From: Billgrantia pellis | GTDB lineage: Bacteria > Pseudomonadota > Gammaproteobacteria > Pseudomonadales > Halomonadaceae | Length of the DNA stretch: 64,000 nucleotides | Assembly (NCBI RefSeq): GCF_008297955.1 | Contig: NZ_VTPY01000004.1 | Coordinates: 496,001-560,000 of the forward strand | Direction: 5' to 3' | Shown: piece after piece, positions 33,686 through 46,549 of the stretch | Layout of the letters: each line of letters starts with the position of its first letter | Position numbering within the stretch: position 1 is the first letter of the stretch | Position numbers and translations under genes: made by a program | Notes under the pieces: model-generated | Databases searched by the model: none | What the model was told of the DNA's origin: nothing | Seen by the model: the letters and a program-made list of their open reading frames with translations, nothing else

Positions 33686-34858
33686 ATGTCCTCGACGACG
33701 ACCTCCGACCTCTCCCCCACCCTGGCCCTGGCCACGGAGCTGATCCGCCGCCCTTCGGTGACGCCCGACGACTGTGGCTGTCAGGCGCTGATGATCGAAC
33801 GCCTGGAACGGCTCGGCTTCCATATCGAGCGCCTGCCCTTCGGCGACGTGGAAAATTTCTGGGCCACGCATGGTCATCACGGCCCGGTGCTGGCCTTCGC
33901 CGGCCATACCGACGTGGTGCCGAGCGGACCCCATGTACACTGGCAGACGCCGCCGTTCGAGCCCGTCATCGACGCGGACGGCATGCTGTGCGGTCGCGGC
34001 TCGGCCGATATGAAAGGCAGCCTGGCAGCGATGATCACTGCCGTGGAGCGCTTCGTCGGCGCTCACCCCGACCATCACGGCCGCATCGCCTTTCTCATCA
34101 CTTCCGATGAAGAAGGCCCCGCGGTGGATGGCACCCGGGCGGTGGTCGAGCATTTGCGCGAGCGCAACGAGCGCCTCGACTACTGCATCGTCGGCGAACC
34201 CTCCTCCACCGACCTGCTCGGCGACGTGATCAAGAACGGACGGCGCGGCTCGCTGGGCGGCGTACTGCATGTCAAGGGCATCCAGGGCCACGTGGCCTAC
34301 CCTCATTTGGCGCGCAATCCGATTCACCAGACGATGCCGGCACTGGATGCGCTTGTGCGGGAGCACTGGGACAGCGGCAACGATTTCTTTCCGGCCACCA
34401 GTTTCCAGATTTCCAATCTTCGCGCCGGCACCGGCGCCACCAACGTCATTCCCGGCGACGTGGAAGTGGTGTTCAACTTCCGCTTCTCCACCGAGGTGAC
34501 CCATGAGCAGCTTCGAGCACGCACCGAGGCGATCCTCGATGCCCACGGCCTCGAGTACCAGCTCGACTGGACGCTCAACGGCGAGCCCTTCCTGACGGCC
34601 GAGGGCGAATTGGTGGAGGCCGCCCTCCACGGGGTGGAGACGGTGCTCGGCCGTCAGCCCCGTCTCTCGACCAGCGGCGGCACGTCCGATGGTCGTTTCA
34701 TTGCCACGCTGGGTAGTCAGGTAGTAGAACTGGGACCACGCAACGCCACCATTCACCAGGCCAACGAGTGCGTGCGCGCCGCCGATCTCGACGATCTGAG
34801 CCGAGTCTATGAAGCCATTCTGGCCCGGCTCCTTGTCAACGGCAGTGCCCAGCCCTGA
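33686..34858 (+). CDS. dapE: Succinyl-diaminopimelate desuccinylase DapE
   Basis: A 390-residue M20 metallopeptidase that splits succinate from N-succinyl-LL-diaminopimelate using two zinc ions. Metal ligands are visible in [11 protein letters not shown] (near 71), [10 protein letters not shown] (near 107) and the catalytic [11 protein letters not shown] (near 141), with the final histidine in NATIHQANE near 358. The segment [11 protein letters not shown] near 331 is diagnostic of DapE. Together with dapC and dapD it completes the middle of the succinylase pathway. Confidence 0.97.
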   Translation: MSSTTTSDLSPTLALATELIRRPSVTPDDCGCQALMIERLERLGFHIERLPFGDVENFWATHGHHGPVLAFAGHTDVVPSGPHVHWQTPPFEPVIDADGMLCGRGSADMKGSLAAMITAVERFVGAHPDHHGRIAFLITSDEEGPAVDGTRAVVEHLRERNERLDYCIVGEPSSTDLLGDVIKNGRRGSLGGVLHVKGIQGHVAYPHLARNPIHQTMPALDALVREHWDSGNDFFPATSFQISNLRAGTGATNVIPGDVEVVFNFRFSTEVTHEQLRARTEAILDAHGLEYQLDWTLNGEPFLTAEGELVEAALHGVETVLGRQPRLSTSGGTSDGRFIATLGSQVVELGPRNATIHQANECVRAADLDDLSRVYEAILARLLVNGSAQP

Positions 34859-34877
34859 GTGCCCGAGGAAGAACGCC

Positions 34878-35285
34878 ATGCCAGACCAGCACCACAGCGA
34901 TACGCGCTATCCGGACATCGAGATCTACCTCCGCCAGGCACCGCTGGATACCTTGAATGCCTGGCTGGGCGAGACGCTGGATGCCGCTCCGCTGCGCGCC
35001 GCGGGACGCAACAAGTGGCAAACCCGCGGTCACCGTGGTGGACACAGCGTGCCGGTGTTGCTGGTCGAGAAGGCCGCCGACGGCTTCGCCAGCCTGTGGT
35101 TCGACAGCGACCATACCCCCTGGCAGCGCGACACCGACTGCGCTCGCGAAGCCGCCGGCCGGCTCGGCTGCGAGGTGCGCTGCTCGCTGGGTGGCTGGCA
35201 GCCCGGCGACGACCCCGATCGCTTCTGGCGCGTGCTGCCCGACGGCAGCGAAGGCGTCATCGACTGGCCCGATTCCGGCCAGTGA
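34878..35285 (+). CDS. Conserved-looking small protein of unknown function
   Basis: A 135-residue acidic soluble protein following dapE by 19 bp with ribosome-binding site GAGGAA. I do not recognise the family. It has no signal peptide or membrane segment. Visible features are a basic GRNKWQTRGHRGGHSVPVLL stretch (near 40-59), a central tryptophan-containing FDSDHTPWQRDTDCAR segment and an aromatic C-terminus (DPDRFWRVLPDG). The codon use is like its neighbours and it is closed by a strong terminator, so it is probably a real last gene of the dap operon. A role in lysine metabolism would be guesswork. Confidence 0.7.
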   Translation: MPDQHHSDTRYPDIEIYLRQAPLDTLNAWLGETLDAAPLRAAGRNKWQTRGHRGGHSVPVLLVEKAADGFASLWFDSDHTPWQRDTDCAREAAGRLGCEVRCSLGGWQPGDDPDRFWRVLPDGSEGVIDWPDSGQ

Positions 35286-35294
35286 CCCGAAACG

Positions 35295-35331
35295 ACATCG
35301 CCCCGCATGTTCGAAACATGCGGGGCGATGT
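35295..35331 (+). terminator. Strong hairpin ending the dap operon
   Basis: A perfect 17-bp stem (35295-35311 with 35315-35331) closes a 3-nt loop 10 bp after the preceding stop codon. The core is CCCCGCATGTT/AACATGCGGGG. It is followed by TCTTG, a poor T tract. It is the strongest perfect hairpin I saw in the window. Confidence 0.75.
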
Positions 35332-35355
35332 TCTTGACTAGCTTGCGAAAGCTGG

Positions 35356-35578
35356 CGAGCGAAGGTCAGGGCTAGGCCCGTTTCCTACGGGCCGACGCAC
35401 TTCCCACATCCCCGTGGGTCGCAAGGCAAAAATCGGTGACAAATCGGCATGGAAAGCCGATTTGGGCAGCTCCGCTGTTCGAAGAGCGAGCGACAGGGAT
35501 GTCGCGATCCATAGACGGAGTTTGCTGTTGCAAATGAGTACCTTGACCCGATTTTTAATGCAGTATGACCGAGCGCAG
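35356..35578. repeat. Dispersed intergenic repeat, family B, copy 2
   Basis: This copy aligns with 7183-7298 at both ends but carries about 100 bp more in the middle. Shared elements are CGAGCGAAGG at the left, GGCAAAAATCGG (35425-35436), and the right arm (35515-35578) ending GTATGACCGAGCGCAG. The extra middle holds CAAATCGGC (35440-35448) paired with GCCGATTTG (35456-35464). GGCCCG and CGGGCC near 35375-35392 form another hairpin. It ends 14 bp from the stop codon of the membrane cold-shock-domain gene. An open minus-strand frame passes through it but is not protein-like. Confidence 0.75.
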
Positions 35579-35592
35579 CCGCTTTCTACCAC

Positions 35593-36057
35593 CTAAGTAA
35601 TGACGGTGACGTCGTCGGCTTGAAGCCCCCTCTCATTCTCGATCACGTGATAGCGCACCTTTTGCCCCTCGGCCAGGGTGCGATGCCCACGACCGCGGAT
35701 GGCGCGGAAGTGCACGAACACGTCCTCGCCGCTCTCGCGCTTGATGAAACCGTAGCCCTTGTTGACGTTGAACCACTTGACCTCGCCAATCTCGCGATCG
35801 TCATTCTCCACCGCGGCCAGCACCGCCAGCTGCGGGCTCAGCGCATGGGTGGCCAACGTGGCGATGAGCAGCAGTACGAAGACGGCGGCGACCACGGCGA
35901 GATAGGCCGCCGCGACACCGCCGACTTCCAGTAGGGTGAGGAGTTGGCGAGGCAGGCCGACATCGGCCAGGCCGAGGGAGAGGGCGACCAGTAGCGGCGC
36001 CGGAGCGGCCAGCAACAGGCTAATCAGCGTGCAGCGAAAGATAACCTTGCGATTCAT
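35593..36057 (-). CDS. Membrane-anchored cold-shock-domain protein
   Basis: A 154-residue protein from ATG 36057. The N-terminal half has two hydrophobic segments (about residues 6-26 and 42-66), predicted to cross the inner membrane. The C-terminal half (about 90-152) is a complete cold-shock domain beginning EVKWFNVNKGYGFI, with RNP1-like KGYGFI and RNP2-like VFVHF intact. The nucleic-acid-binding face is therefore preserved while the protein is tethered. Function unknown; binding RNA at the membrane is an inference. The frame extends 25 codons upstream, but these lack a convincing start. Confidence 0.85.
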   Translation of the reverse strand: MNRKVIFRCTLISLLLAAPAPLLVALSLGLADVGLPRQLLTLLEVGGVAAAYLAVVAAVFVLLLIATLATHALSPQLAVLAAVENDDREIGEVKWFNVNKGYGFIKRESGEDVFVHFRAIRGRGHRTLAEGQKVRYHVIENERGLQADDVTVIT

Positions 36058-36107
36058 GGATCCGTATTGCTCACTTGTTGTGTGGAAATGATGAAACAGG
36101 AAGTCCG

Positions 36108-36422
36108 ATGACGACACGGCCAGAAGCCCCACCGCCCGACGAAGGTGTCACGATGAACAGTGACACGCAGCGCGACGATTCTAGCATGAGCCTTTCTCAG
36201 GCGCTCGCTGCCCGTTTTGAGGAACTGGAGAGCCGCATCGCCTACCAGGAGCACTGGTTGGAGACGCTGGACGAAGCCGTGGCCAGCCAGGAACGACGCC
36301 TGGCCCAGCTTGAACGGATCAATGCCCTGATGCAGAAAACGCTGCGCGAACAGCAGCGCGCGCTGCAGGAAGCGGACATGACGGCACCCGGTCCGCAGGA
36401 CGAGATGCCGCCGCACTACTGA
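36108..36422 (+). CDS. slyX: SlyX family protein
   Basis: A short coiled-coil protein of the SlyX family, whose function is unknown. The conserved core is ARFEELESRIAYQEHWLETL followed by a heptad-rich helix with INALMQKTLREQQ and ends with the typical PPHY C-terminus. ATG 36108 has AGGAAG upstream and gives 104 residues; E. coli SlyX has 72, so the later ATG 36153 (89 residues) or 36186 (78) could be the true start. It is divergent from the cold-shock-domain gene. Confidence 0.88.
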   Translation: MTTRPEAPPPDEGVTMNSDTQRDDSSMSLSQALAARFEELESRIAYQEHWLETLDEAVASQERRLAQLERINALMQKTLREQQRALQEADMTAPGPQDEMPPHY

Positions 36423-36501
36423 AGGGGAAGCCAGCCTATGGCGTCTCTTAACGACAAGGCGCGCAGCGCCGGTCTTCGCCCTTCAGGCGGCAAAGCCGCG
36501 T

Positions 36502-37512
<1,011 letters not shown>

Positions 37513-37594
37513 CTAGCCGCAGCCGACCGGGGCAGCGAATGTTCCCATTGTACCAGCACCCGACGCCAAGCGGGGTGATGTCGCACGGCGTCCG

Positions 37595-37801
37595 TTACAG
37601 GACTTCGTCGTCGCGTCCCAGGGCCAGCCCCTCGAGTTCGCCGCTGACCGAGACCATCACGCGCAGTTGGATCGGCGAACAGCAATAAGGACAATCCTCC
37701 CATGTCTCGTGGCTACCCTGGGAGATGTCGATCAACAGATCGAAGGGCATATCGCAGTAGGGGCAGTTCACCGGGTGACTGTCGAGATGCGCTTCGTGCA
37801 T
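37595..37801 (-). CDS. CPXCG motif-containing cysteine-rich protein
   Basis: A 68-residue protein from ATG 37801, set by a strong AAGGAG ribosome-binding site. Two CPYC motifs (residues about 11-14 and 36-39) make a likely zinc-ribbon, and the context CPYCDMPFDLLID matches the small Cys_rich_CPXCG family. Function unknown. It is divergent from acnA. Confidence 0.85.
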   Translation of the reverse strand: MHEAHLDSHPVNCPYCDMPFDLLIDISQGSHETWEDCPYCCSPIQLRVMVSVSGELEGLALGRDDEVL

Positions 37802-37958
37802 TGCAAATCTCCTTGCCGCGGCGTCTTCACGACGCGGCACATCCGCTCACGGACAGCATAGAAACGTTGGGCAGCGCTTGAAAGGGAGACCTATCATGAC
37901 CATGTGTTAAAGACGAGAATACGAAAAGGACCGTTCTCAACCGTGACAGGAGGCCCTC

Positions 37959-40709
<2,751 letters not shown>

Positions 40710-40732
40710 AGCGAGCCTTCACTCGCTCATGC

Positions 40733-40756
40733 AAGGCCCCGCCGAGGCGGGGCCTT
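40733..40756. terminator. Bidirectional terminator between acnA and malic enzyme gene
   Basis: AAGGCCCCGCC (40733-40743) and GGCGGGGCCTT (40746-40756) form a perfect 11-bp stem with a 2-nt centre, followed by TCTTC on the plus strand and a short purine-free tail on the other. It can serve both converging genes. Confidence 0.8.
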
Positions 40757-40788
40757 CTTCGTACAGCCAGAGCGCGATGCGCTTGCCG

Positions 40789-42468
40789 TCAGAAGGAGCG
40801 GCGGCGATAGCGGCGATACTCCGGCGTCCAGCTGCTGCGCTCGATGGCCTGGCGCAGCTTGATACCGTCGGTGCGCAGTGCCACGCCCTCTTGCTGGGCC
40901 TGGGCGGCCACGTCGAAGGCGATGGCCTTGGAGAGCTCGCGGATCTGCGACAGCGCCGGCAGCAGCGATCCTTTGCCCTCCTTGACCAGTGGCGCCTCGC
41001 GGGCCAGCGCCCGCGAAGCGGACATCAACATGGCATCGGTGACGCGCTTGGCGCCGCTGGCCACCACGCCAAGGCCGATACCGGGGAAAATGTAGGCGTT
41101 GTTGCACTGGGCGATAGGATAGGTCTTGCCGTCATGCACCACCGGCATGAAAGGACTGCCGGTCGCCACCAGCGCCTGGCCGTCAGTCCACTCGAGCACC
41201 TCCGAGGGCGTGGCCTCGGCGCGGGAGGTGGGGTTGGAGAGCGGCATGATCACCGGCCGCTCGCAGCCGGCGTGCATGGCACGGACCACGTCCTCGGAGA
41301 ACAGCCCCGGCTGCCCCGACACGCCGATCAACACCGTCGGCTTGATATGGCGCGCCACTTCGAGCAGGGATTGATCCTGCCACCCTTCGACGAGTTCGGG
41401 CTCATGGGACAGGCGGCGCTGGAAGTCGCGTAGCCATGCCTGATCCGAGGTCACCAGGCCTTCGCGGTCGACCATGAACACTCGGCGGCGAGCCTCCCTC
41501 TCGGAGAGCCCCTCCGCCTGCATGGCGATCACCACCTGTTCGGCAATGCCGCAGCCGGCGGAACCGGCACCGACGAAGACCACACGCTGGTCGGCGATGG
41601 TCTCGTCGCGGGCCTGACAGGCCGCCATCAGCGTGCCAACGGCGACGGCGGCGGTGCCCTGGACGTCGTCGTTGAAGCAGCACAGCTGATCCCGATAGCG
41701 CTCCAACAGCGGCACGGCATTGGCCTGGGCGAAATCCTCGAACTGCAACAGCACGTTGGGCCAGCGGCGCTTCACCGCGGCGATGAATTCATCGAGGAAG
41801 GCATCGTACTCCTCCTGGGAGATGCGCGGGTGCCGCCAGCCCATGTACATGGGGTCGTCGAGCAGTGCCTGGTTGTTGGTGCCCACGTCGAGAGTGATCG
41901 GCAGCGTGTAGGCCGGGCTGATGCCGCCGCAAGCGGTATAGAGCGCCAGCTTGCCGATGGGAATGCCCATGCCGCCGATGCCCTGATCGCCGAGGCCGAG
42001 AATGCGCTCGCCGTCGGTCACCACGATCACCTTGACCTTGTCCTTGGTGGCGCTGCGCAGGATGTCATCCATGCGCTCGCGGTCCGGATAGCTGACGAAC
42101 AGCCCGCGGTGGCTGCGGTAGATATTGGAGAACTCCTCGCAGGCCTGACCCACCGTCGGGGTGTAGATGATCGGCAACATTTCCTCGAGATGCTCCATCA
42201 CCATGTGATAGTAGAGGGTCTCGTTGTCGTCCTGGATCGCCCGCAGGTGAATGTGCCGCTCCAGGTCGCTATGACACTGCTGGTACTGGCGGTAGGCCCG
42301 TTCGGCTTGCTCCTCGATGGATTCCACGTTCTGCGGCAGCAGGCCGACCAGGTTGAACTCGAGGCGCTCCTCGCGGGTGAACGCACTGCCCTTGTTGAGC
42401 AGCGGCATCTCGAGCAGCGAAGGACCCGCGTAGGGAATGTAGAGGGGGCGTTTGCTTTCGATGGGCAT
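40789..42468 (-). CDS. maeA: NAD-dependent malic enzyme
   Basis: A 559-residue oxidative decarboxylase of malate to pyruvate, of the large SfcA/MaeA type (E. coli 565). ATG 42468 gives the typical start [37 protein letters not shown] lies near 108, [16 protein letters not shown] near 155 and the metal/NAD segment [16 protein letters not shown] near 272. NAD rather than NADP use is inferred from overall similarity. The frame extends 34 codons further upstream but without family similarity. Confidence 0.95.
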   Translation of the reverse strand: MPIESKRPLYIPYAGPSLLEMPLLNKGSAFTREERLEFNLVGLLPQNVESIEEQAERAYRQYQQCHSDLERHIHLRAIQDDNETLYYHMVMEHLEEMLPIIYTPTVGQACEEFSNIYRSHRGLFVSYPDRERMDDILRSATKDKVKVIVVTDGERILGLGDQGIGGMGIPIGKLALYTACGGISPAYTLPITLDVGTNNQALLDDPMYMGWRHPRISQEEYDAFLDEFIAAVKRRWPNVLLQFEDFAQANAVPLLERYRDQLCCFNDDVQGTAAVAVGTLMAACQARDETIADQRVVFVGAGSAGCGIAEQVVIAMQAEGLSEREARRRVFMVDREGLVTSDQAWLRDFQRRLSHEPELVEGWQDQSLLEVARHIKPTVLIGVSGQPGLFSEDVVRAMHAGCERPVIMPLSNPTSRAEATPSEVLEWTDGQALVATGSPFMPVVHDGKTYPIAQCNNAYIFPGIGLGVVASGAKRVTDAMLMSASRALAREAPLVKEGKGSLLPALSQIRELSKAIAFDVAAQAQQEGVALRTDGIKLRQAIERSSWTPEYRRYRRRSF

Positions 42469-42630
42469 CTCTGATCTCGTTGCGGTGACTGGAACCGGGC
42501 CGTAAGGGAAACGCTGCCATCGCGCCACGCTGTGATTCATTCGCACGGCCAGTCGAGCAGTGTCTCCCAAGCGCTCTGACGGCGCCTTGGCGCTAACTCT
42601 ACCACGCCTGTGCTGCGGCGGCGCCCTGGC

Positions 42631-43836
42631 TCAACTTACCTTGGCCCGGGTCCTTTCGCTGGGCGGGCGGTCGAAGAACAGCGGGCGCAGCCGCACGCCT
42701 AGCATGTTGCCGGCGAAGCCCGCCACTAGCCACACCCAGCCGTGCAGGCTGCCCGAGGCGATGCCGCTGAAGTAGGCGCCAATATTGCAGCCGAAGGCCA
42801 GACGCGCACCATAGCCCAGCAGCAGCCCGCCGATCACCGCCGCCAGCACCGAACCGAGCGGAATGCGTAGGGTCGGGGCGAAGCGTCCGGCCAGAGTGGC
42901 GGCGACCATGGCGCCGAGGATGATTCCGATGTTCATTACCGTGGTGATGTCGCTCCACACGCTGGCGCGCAGCGCTGCGGCATTGGCCGGGTGTTGCCAG
43001 TAGCCCCACTGAGTCACGTCGCCGCCGACGAATTCGTAGGTCTTGGCCCCCCACAGGGCGAAGGCCGAAGTGATGCCCCAGGGGCGCCCGGCCAGGGCCA
43101 GGGTGGCAAAGTTGAGCAACGCCAGCGCCACCGCACCGAGCAGCAGCGGCCAAGGACCGGTGAGCCAGCGCCTCTCGCTCAGGTTGACGCGCGGGCTCTC
43201 CTCCAGCCGGCCATGGCGACGCTTCTCCATCAGCACGGTAAAAGCGGCGATGGCGCCGAACAGGGCCAGACTCACGGCGATGCCGCCGCCAGCACCGAAG
43301 GCCTGCACCAGCGACACCGGCTGAAAGGCCGGCAAGCTCATCCACCATGAGAAATGAGCGGTACCGATCAACGAGCCGGCAATGAAGAAGAGCAGCGTTA
43401 TCACCATGCGCGCATTGCCGCCACCGGCGGTGAACAACGTGCCCGAGGCACAGCCGCCACCGAGCTGCATGCCGATACCGAAAAGGAAAGCGCCCACCAC
43501 CACCGAGACACCGATCGGCGAGACGAAGCCCGTCACGCTCTGCCCCCACAAGGTACCCGCGCCCAGTGCAGGGAAGAACAGCACCACGGCAATGGCCAGC
43601 ATGACCATCTGGGCGCGCAGCCCGCGCCCACGGCGCTCGCTGATAAAGACCCGCCAGGCGGCGGTGAAACCGAAGGCGGCGTGGTAGAGAGAAACGCCGA
43701 GCAACGCCCCGACGATCATCAGCAGCCCCAGGCGCGTGCCGTAGGCCAGGCCCACCAGCAGCGCCCCGGCCAGCAGCAGTGCCCCCAATATCGAGGAGAT
43801 CCGCCGTGGTCGTTTCGCATCCAGTGCAGTGGCCAT
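42631..43836 (-). CDS. YeeE/YedE (TsuA-type) sulfur-compound permease
   Basis: A 401-residue integral membrane protein with about ten hydrophobic segments. It holds the two cysteine motifs of the YeeE/YedE family, GGGCASGT (near 130) and FGCNIGAY (near 350). These are the residues that handle thiosulfate in TsuA. ATG 43836 is fixed by a near-perfect AAGGAGGAA. Thiosulfate import is the best guess; no TusA-like partner is adjacent, which is unusual because these genes are often paired. Confidence 0.9.
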   Translation of the reverse strand: MATALDAKRPRRISSILGALLLAGALLVGLAYGTRLGLLMIVGALLGVSLYHAAFGFTAAWRVFISERRGRGLRAQMVMLAIAVVLFFPALGAGTLWGQSVTGFVSPIGVSVVVGAFLFGIGMQLGGGCASGTLFTAGGGNARMVITLLFFIAGSLIGTAHFSWWMSLPAFQPVSLVQAFGAGGGIAVSLALFGAIAAFTVLMEKRRHGRLEESPRVNLSERRWLTGPWPLLLGAVALALLNFATLALAGRPWGITSAFALWGAKTYEFVGGDVTQWGYWQHPANAAALRASVWSDITTVMNIGIILGAMVAATLAGRFAPTLRIPLGSVLAAVIGGLLLGYGARLAFGCNIGAYFSGIASGSLHGWVWLVAGFAGNMLGVRLRPLFFDRPPSERTRAKVS

Positions 43837-43947
43837 CCGATTCCTCCTTATCCTCTCCTGTAGAGTGGCAAGTTTGATCGATGCATGCCAGGCAGCGGGC
43901 AGAACGAGACAGGGCGCCCAGCGAAACCGGGTACCTTCTCCCACTCC

Positions 43948-44973
43948 TTATGCAAAGCGGCCCAGCCCCACGGTCTGGCGCAGCTTGTCCATGAGCGGGG
44001 CGGCCTCGGCACGTGCCCGCTCGGCCCCCTTGAGCAGCACGCTCTCGATGTGTCCCGGATCCTCCATCAGCGCCTGATAACGCTCTCGGGGCTCCCGGAG
44101 CTGGGCGTCGAGATGCTCGAACAGACGGTTCTTGACTTCGCCCCAACCGATGCCGTTCTCGTACTCGCGGCGCATCGCCTCGCGCTCATCGCGGCTGGCG
44201 AAGGCGGAGTAGATCTGGAACAGGGTGCAGCCCTCGGGATCCTTGGGCTCGCCGGGCTCCAGCGAATTGGTCTTAATCTTGCGCACCAGCTTGAGCAGTT
44301 TCTTCTCGGAGACGAACAGCGGAATGGTGTTGTTGTAGCTCTTTGACATCTTGCGCCCGTCGAGGCCGTTCAACACCGCCACGTCATCATCCACCACCGC
44401 CTCGGGCAGGGTGAAGAATTGCCCCTTGTAGAGATGGTTGAAGCGCCCGCCCATGTCGCGAGCCATCTCGATGTGCTGGATTTGGTCGCGCCCCACCGGC
44501 ACCTTGTTGGCATTGAACATCAGGATGTCGGCGGCCATCAGCACCGGATAACCGAACAGCCCCATGGTGATGCCCTTGTCGGGGTCCTGGTTGCCGGCGG
44601 TCTCGTTCTCGGCCACCGCCGCCTTGTAGGCGTGGGCGCGGTTCATCAACCCCTTGGCGCACACACACGAGAGCATCCAGGTCAGCTCGGGGATCTCGGG
44701 AATGTCCGATTGCCGATAGAAGATGGCGTTGTCGGTGTCCAGCCCCAGCGCCAGCCAAGTGGCGGCAATTTCCAGACGCGACGCCTGCACGCGCTTGGGA
44801 TCCTGACACTTGATCAGCGCATGCAGGTCGGCGAGGAAGTAGTAGGACTGCACGCTGGGGTCCTGGCTCGCGGCGATGGCGGGCTTGATCGCGCCGACGT
44901 AGTTGCCCAGGTGCGGGGTACCGGTGGTGGTGATGCCGGTGAGAACGCGGGTCTTCTGTAAAGCTGCACTCAT
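43948..44973 (-). CDS. trpS: Tryptophanyl-tRNA synthetase
   Basis: A 341-residue class Ic synthetase. The HIGH-equivalent TPHLGNY lies near residues 19-25 and the KMSKS loop, exactly KMSKS, near 209. ILMFNANKVPVGRDQIQHIE near 151 contacts tryptophan and ATP. Length is close to the usual 330-340. Downstream is the TsuA-like gene; the upstream gap carries the family A repeat. Confidence 0.97.
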   Translation of the reverse strand: MSAALQKTRVLTGITTTGTPHLGNYVGAIKPAIAASQDPSVQSYYFLADLHALIKCQDPKRVQASRLEIAATWLALGLDTDNAIFYRQSDIPEIPELTWMLSCVCAKGLMNRAHAYKAAVAENETAGNQDPDKGITMGLFGYPVLMAADILMFNANKVPVGRDQIQHIEMARDMGGRFNHLYKGQFFTLPEAVVDDDVAVLNGLDGRKMSKSYNNTIPLFVSEKKLLKLVRKIKTNSLEPGEPKDPEGCTLFQIYSAFASRDEREAMRREYENGIGWGEVKNRLFEHLDAQLREPRERYQALMEDPGHIESVLLKGAERARAEAAPLMDKLRQTVGLGRFA

Positions 44974-45093
44974 GGAAGGCGGACTCTGCTAGCGGAAATG
45001 CCCGCTATGGTAACGCGAGGGGACGGTCAAGGCGACCTGGCCAGGTGCGCCCCCCGCGGCTTTCCCGGCGCCGCTCGCCAAGGCGATTCGTGT

Positions 45094-45270
45094 AGCGCCA
45101 AACAAATTGGCGAGCGAGATGAAGCGACCAACAGCCGTAGGCGGGCCCCGGAGGGGCGAGAAGCCGAAAGCTTCGCGTCAACCGGAGCCTATGGGGTGTA
45201 GGTGAGGATTCCGACCGGGCGGGCGCACCAGTACCACGCAACGCAGCGATTCGCTCGCGCAGACATTTGT
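45094..45270. repeat. Dispersed intergenic repeat, family A, copy 2
   Basis: This 177-bp copy of 8541-8751 lies in the 296-bp trpS-ald gap. Relative to copy 1 it lacks 33 bp between two GAAGC direct repeats and one further base. Its right end reaches the ald stop codon itself: base 45270 is both the last repeat base and the last base of the TAA on the minus strand. To its left, 45056-45079 resembles the flanks of the palindrome at 8399-8483 but without the hairpin. Confidence 0.85.
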
Positions 45271-46382
45271 TATACCAGGCTGGCGGGATCGACGCTCTGA
45301 AGGCCGAAGGCCTCGCCCACGGCGCGGTAGGTGACCTGGCCATCATGCACGTTGAGCCCCGGCAGGAAGTGCGGATCGTCGGAAAGCGCCCGCTTCCAGC
45401 CCTTCTCGGCCAGGGCGATGACGAACGGCAGGGTGGCGTTGGTCAATGCCTGGGTGGAGGTACGCGCCACCGCCCCCGGCATGTTGGCCACGCAGTAGTG
45501 GACGATGCCGTCGACGATATAGGTCGGCTCGGCGTGGGTGGTCGCGCGGCTGGTCTCGAAGCAGCCGCCCTGGTCGATGGCCACGTCCACCAGCACGCTG
45601 CCGGGCTTCATGTCGGCGAGCATCGCGCGGGTGATCAGCTTGGGCGCGGCGGCACCGGGGATCAGCACGGCGCCGACGATCAGGTCGCATTCGCGCACCG
45701 CCTCGTCGATGGCGTCGGCGGTGGAGAAGACGGTCTTCATGCGGCCCTGGTAGCGGTCGTCGAGGACCTCCAGGCGCGGGATCGACTTGTCGAGCACGGT
45801 CACCTCGGCACCCAGGCCCAGCGCCATGCGTGCGGCGTTCTCGCCCACCACACCGCCGCCGATCACGGCGACCTTGCCGGGAACCACGCCGGGCACGCCG
45901 GGCAGCAGTACGCCGGAACCGCCCTGGGCCTTCTCCAGGCTATGTGCCCCGGCCTGCACCGCCATGCGGCCGGCCACGGTGCTCATCGGTGCCAGCAGCG
46001 GCAGGCCACCTTGCCGGTCGGTGACGGTTTCGTAGGCGATACAGGTGGCCCCGCTCTCCATCAGCCCACGGGTCAGCTTCTCCTCGGCGGCCAGATGCAG
46101 ATAAGTGAACAGGATCTGGCCACGGGAGAGGCGTGCGACCTCCTCCGCCTGCGGCTCCTTGACTTTGAGGACCAGCTCCGCGTCGCGCCAGACGGTGTCC
46201 ACGTTCGCCTCGAGGCTGGCCCCAGCCGCTTCATAATCGGCATCCGAGAAGCCAGCGCCTTCACCGGCACCGACCTGAACGGTGACCGAATGGCCACGCG
46301 ATACCAACTCACGGGCTCCCGTGGGTGTCAGGGCGACGCGATACTCATGGTTCTTGATCTCCTTCGGCACGGTAATCTTCAT
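45270..46382 (-). CDS. ald: Alanine dehydrogenase
   Basis: A 370-residue NAD enzyme that reversibly converts L-alanine to pyruvate and ammonia. ATG 46382 is fixed by a perfect AGGAGGTG. The start [20 protein letters not shown] is typical; the substrate lysine lies in LVLKVKEPQ near 75, and the Rossmann motif [15 protein letters not shown] near 171. It stands alone, with an AT-rich upstream gap. Ald is often regulated by an Lrp-type protein, but none is adjacent. Confidence 0.97.
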   Translation of the reverse strand: MKITVPKEIKNHEYRVALTPTGARELVSRGHSVTVQVGAGEGAGFSDADYEAAGASLEANVDTVWRDAELVLKVKEPQAEEVARLSRGQILFTYLHLAAEEKLTRGLMESGATCIAYETVTDRQGGLPLLAPMSTVAGRMAVQAGAHSLEKAQGGSGVLLPGVPGVVPGKVAVIGGGVVGENAARMALGLGAEVTVLDKSIPRLEVLDDRYQGRMKTVFSTADAIDEAVRECDLIVGAVLIPGAAAPKLITRAMLADMKPGSVLVDVAIDQGGCFETSRATTHAEPTYIVDGIVHYCVANMPGAVARTSTQALTNATLPFVIALAEKGWKRALSDDPHFLPGLNVHDGQVTYRAVGEAFGLQSVDPASLV

Positions 46383-46440
46383 GAAGCACCTCCTGGGCGT
46401 TGACTGCACGTTGTTTGGTATACGACAGGCGCATTACAGC

Positions 46441-46549
46441 ACAGGAAGTTCAAACATGAAGCATTCGGAAACAAGTACGGCAAAAATCCTCGCAGAGACA
46501 ACGGACAGCAGAAAAACGTCGTTCGAAAGAAAACGCCGACAAAAAATTT
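46441..46549. other. AT-rich gap between thioesterase and ald
   Basis: This part of the 46383-46549 gap is clearly poorer in GC than the rest of the window and holds repeated A runs (46482-46486, 46512-46516, 46526-46533, 46541-46546). It lies 60-170 bp upstream of the ald start. It may be bent DNA or a regulator site. I see no gene in it. Confidence 0.5.

Noticed and set aside
35338..35592. A minus-strand 84-codon frame
   Set aside because: It lies wholly in repeat family B and its end abuts the downstream gene. The short copy of the repeat does not keep it.
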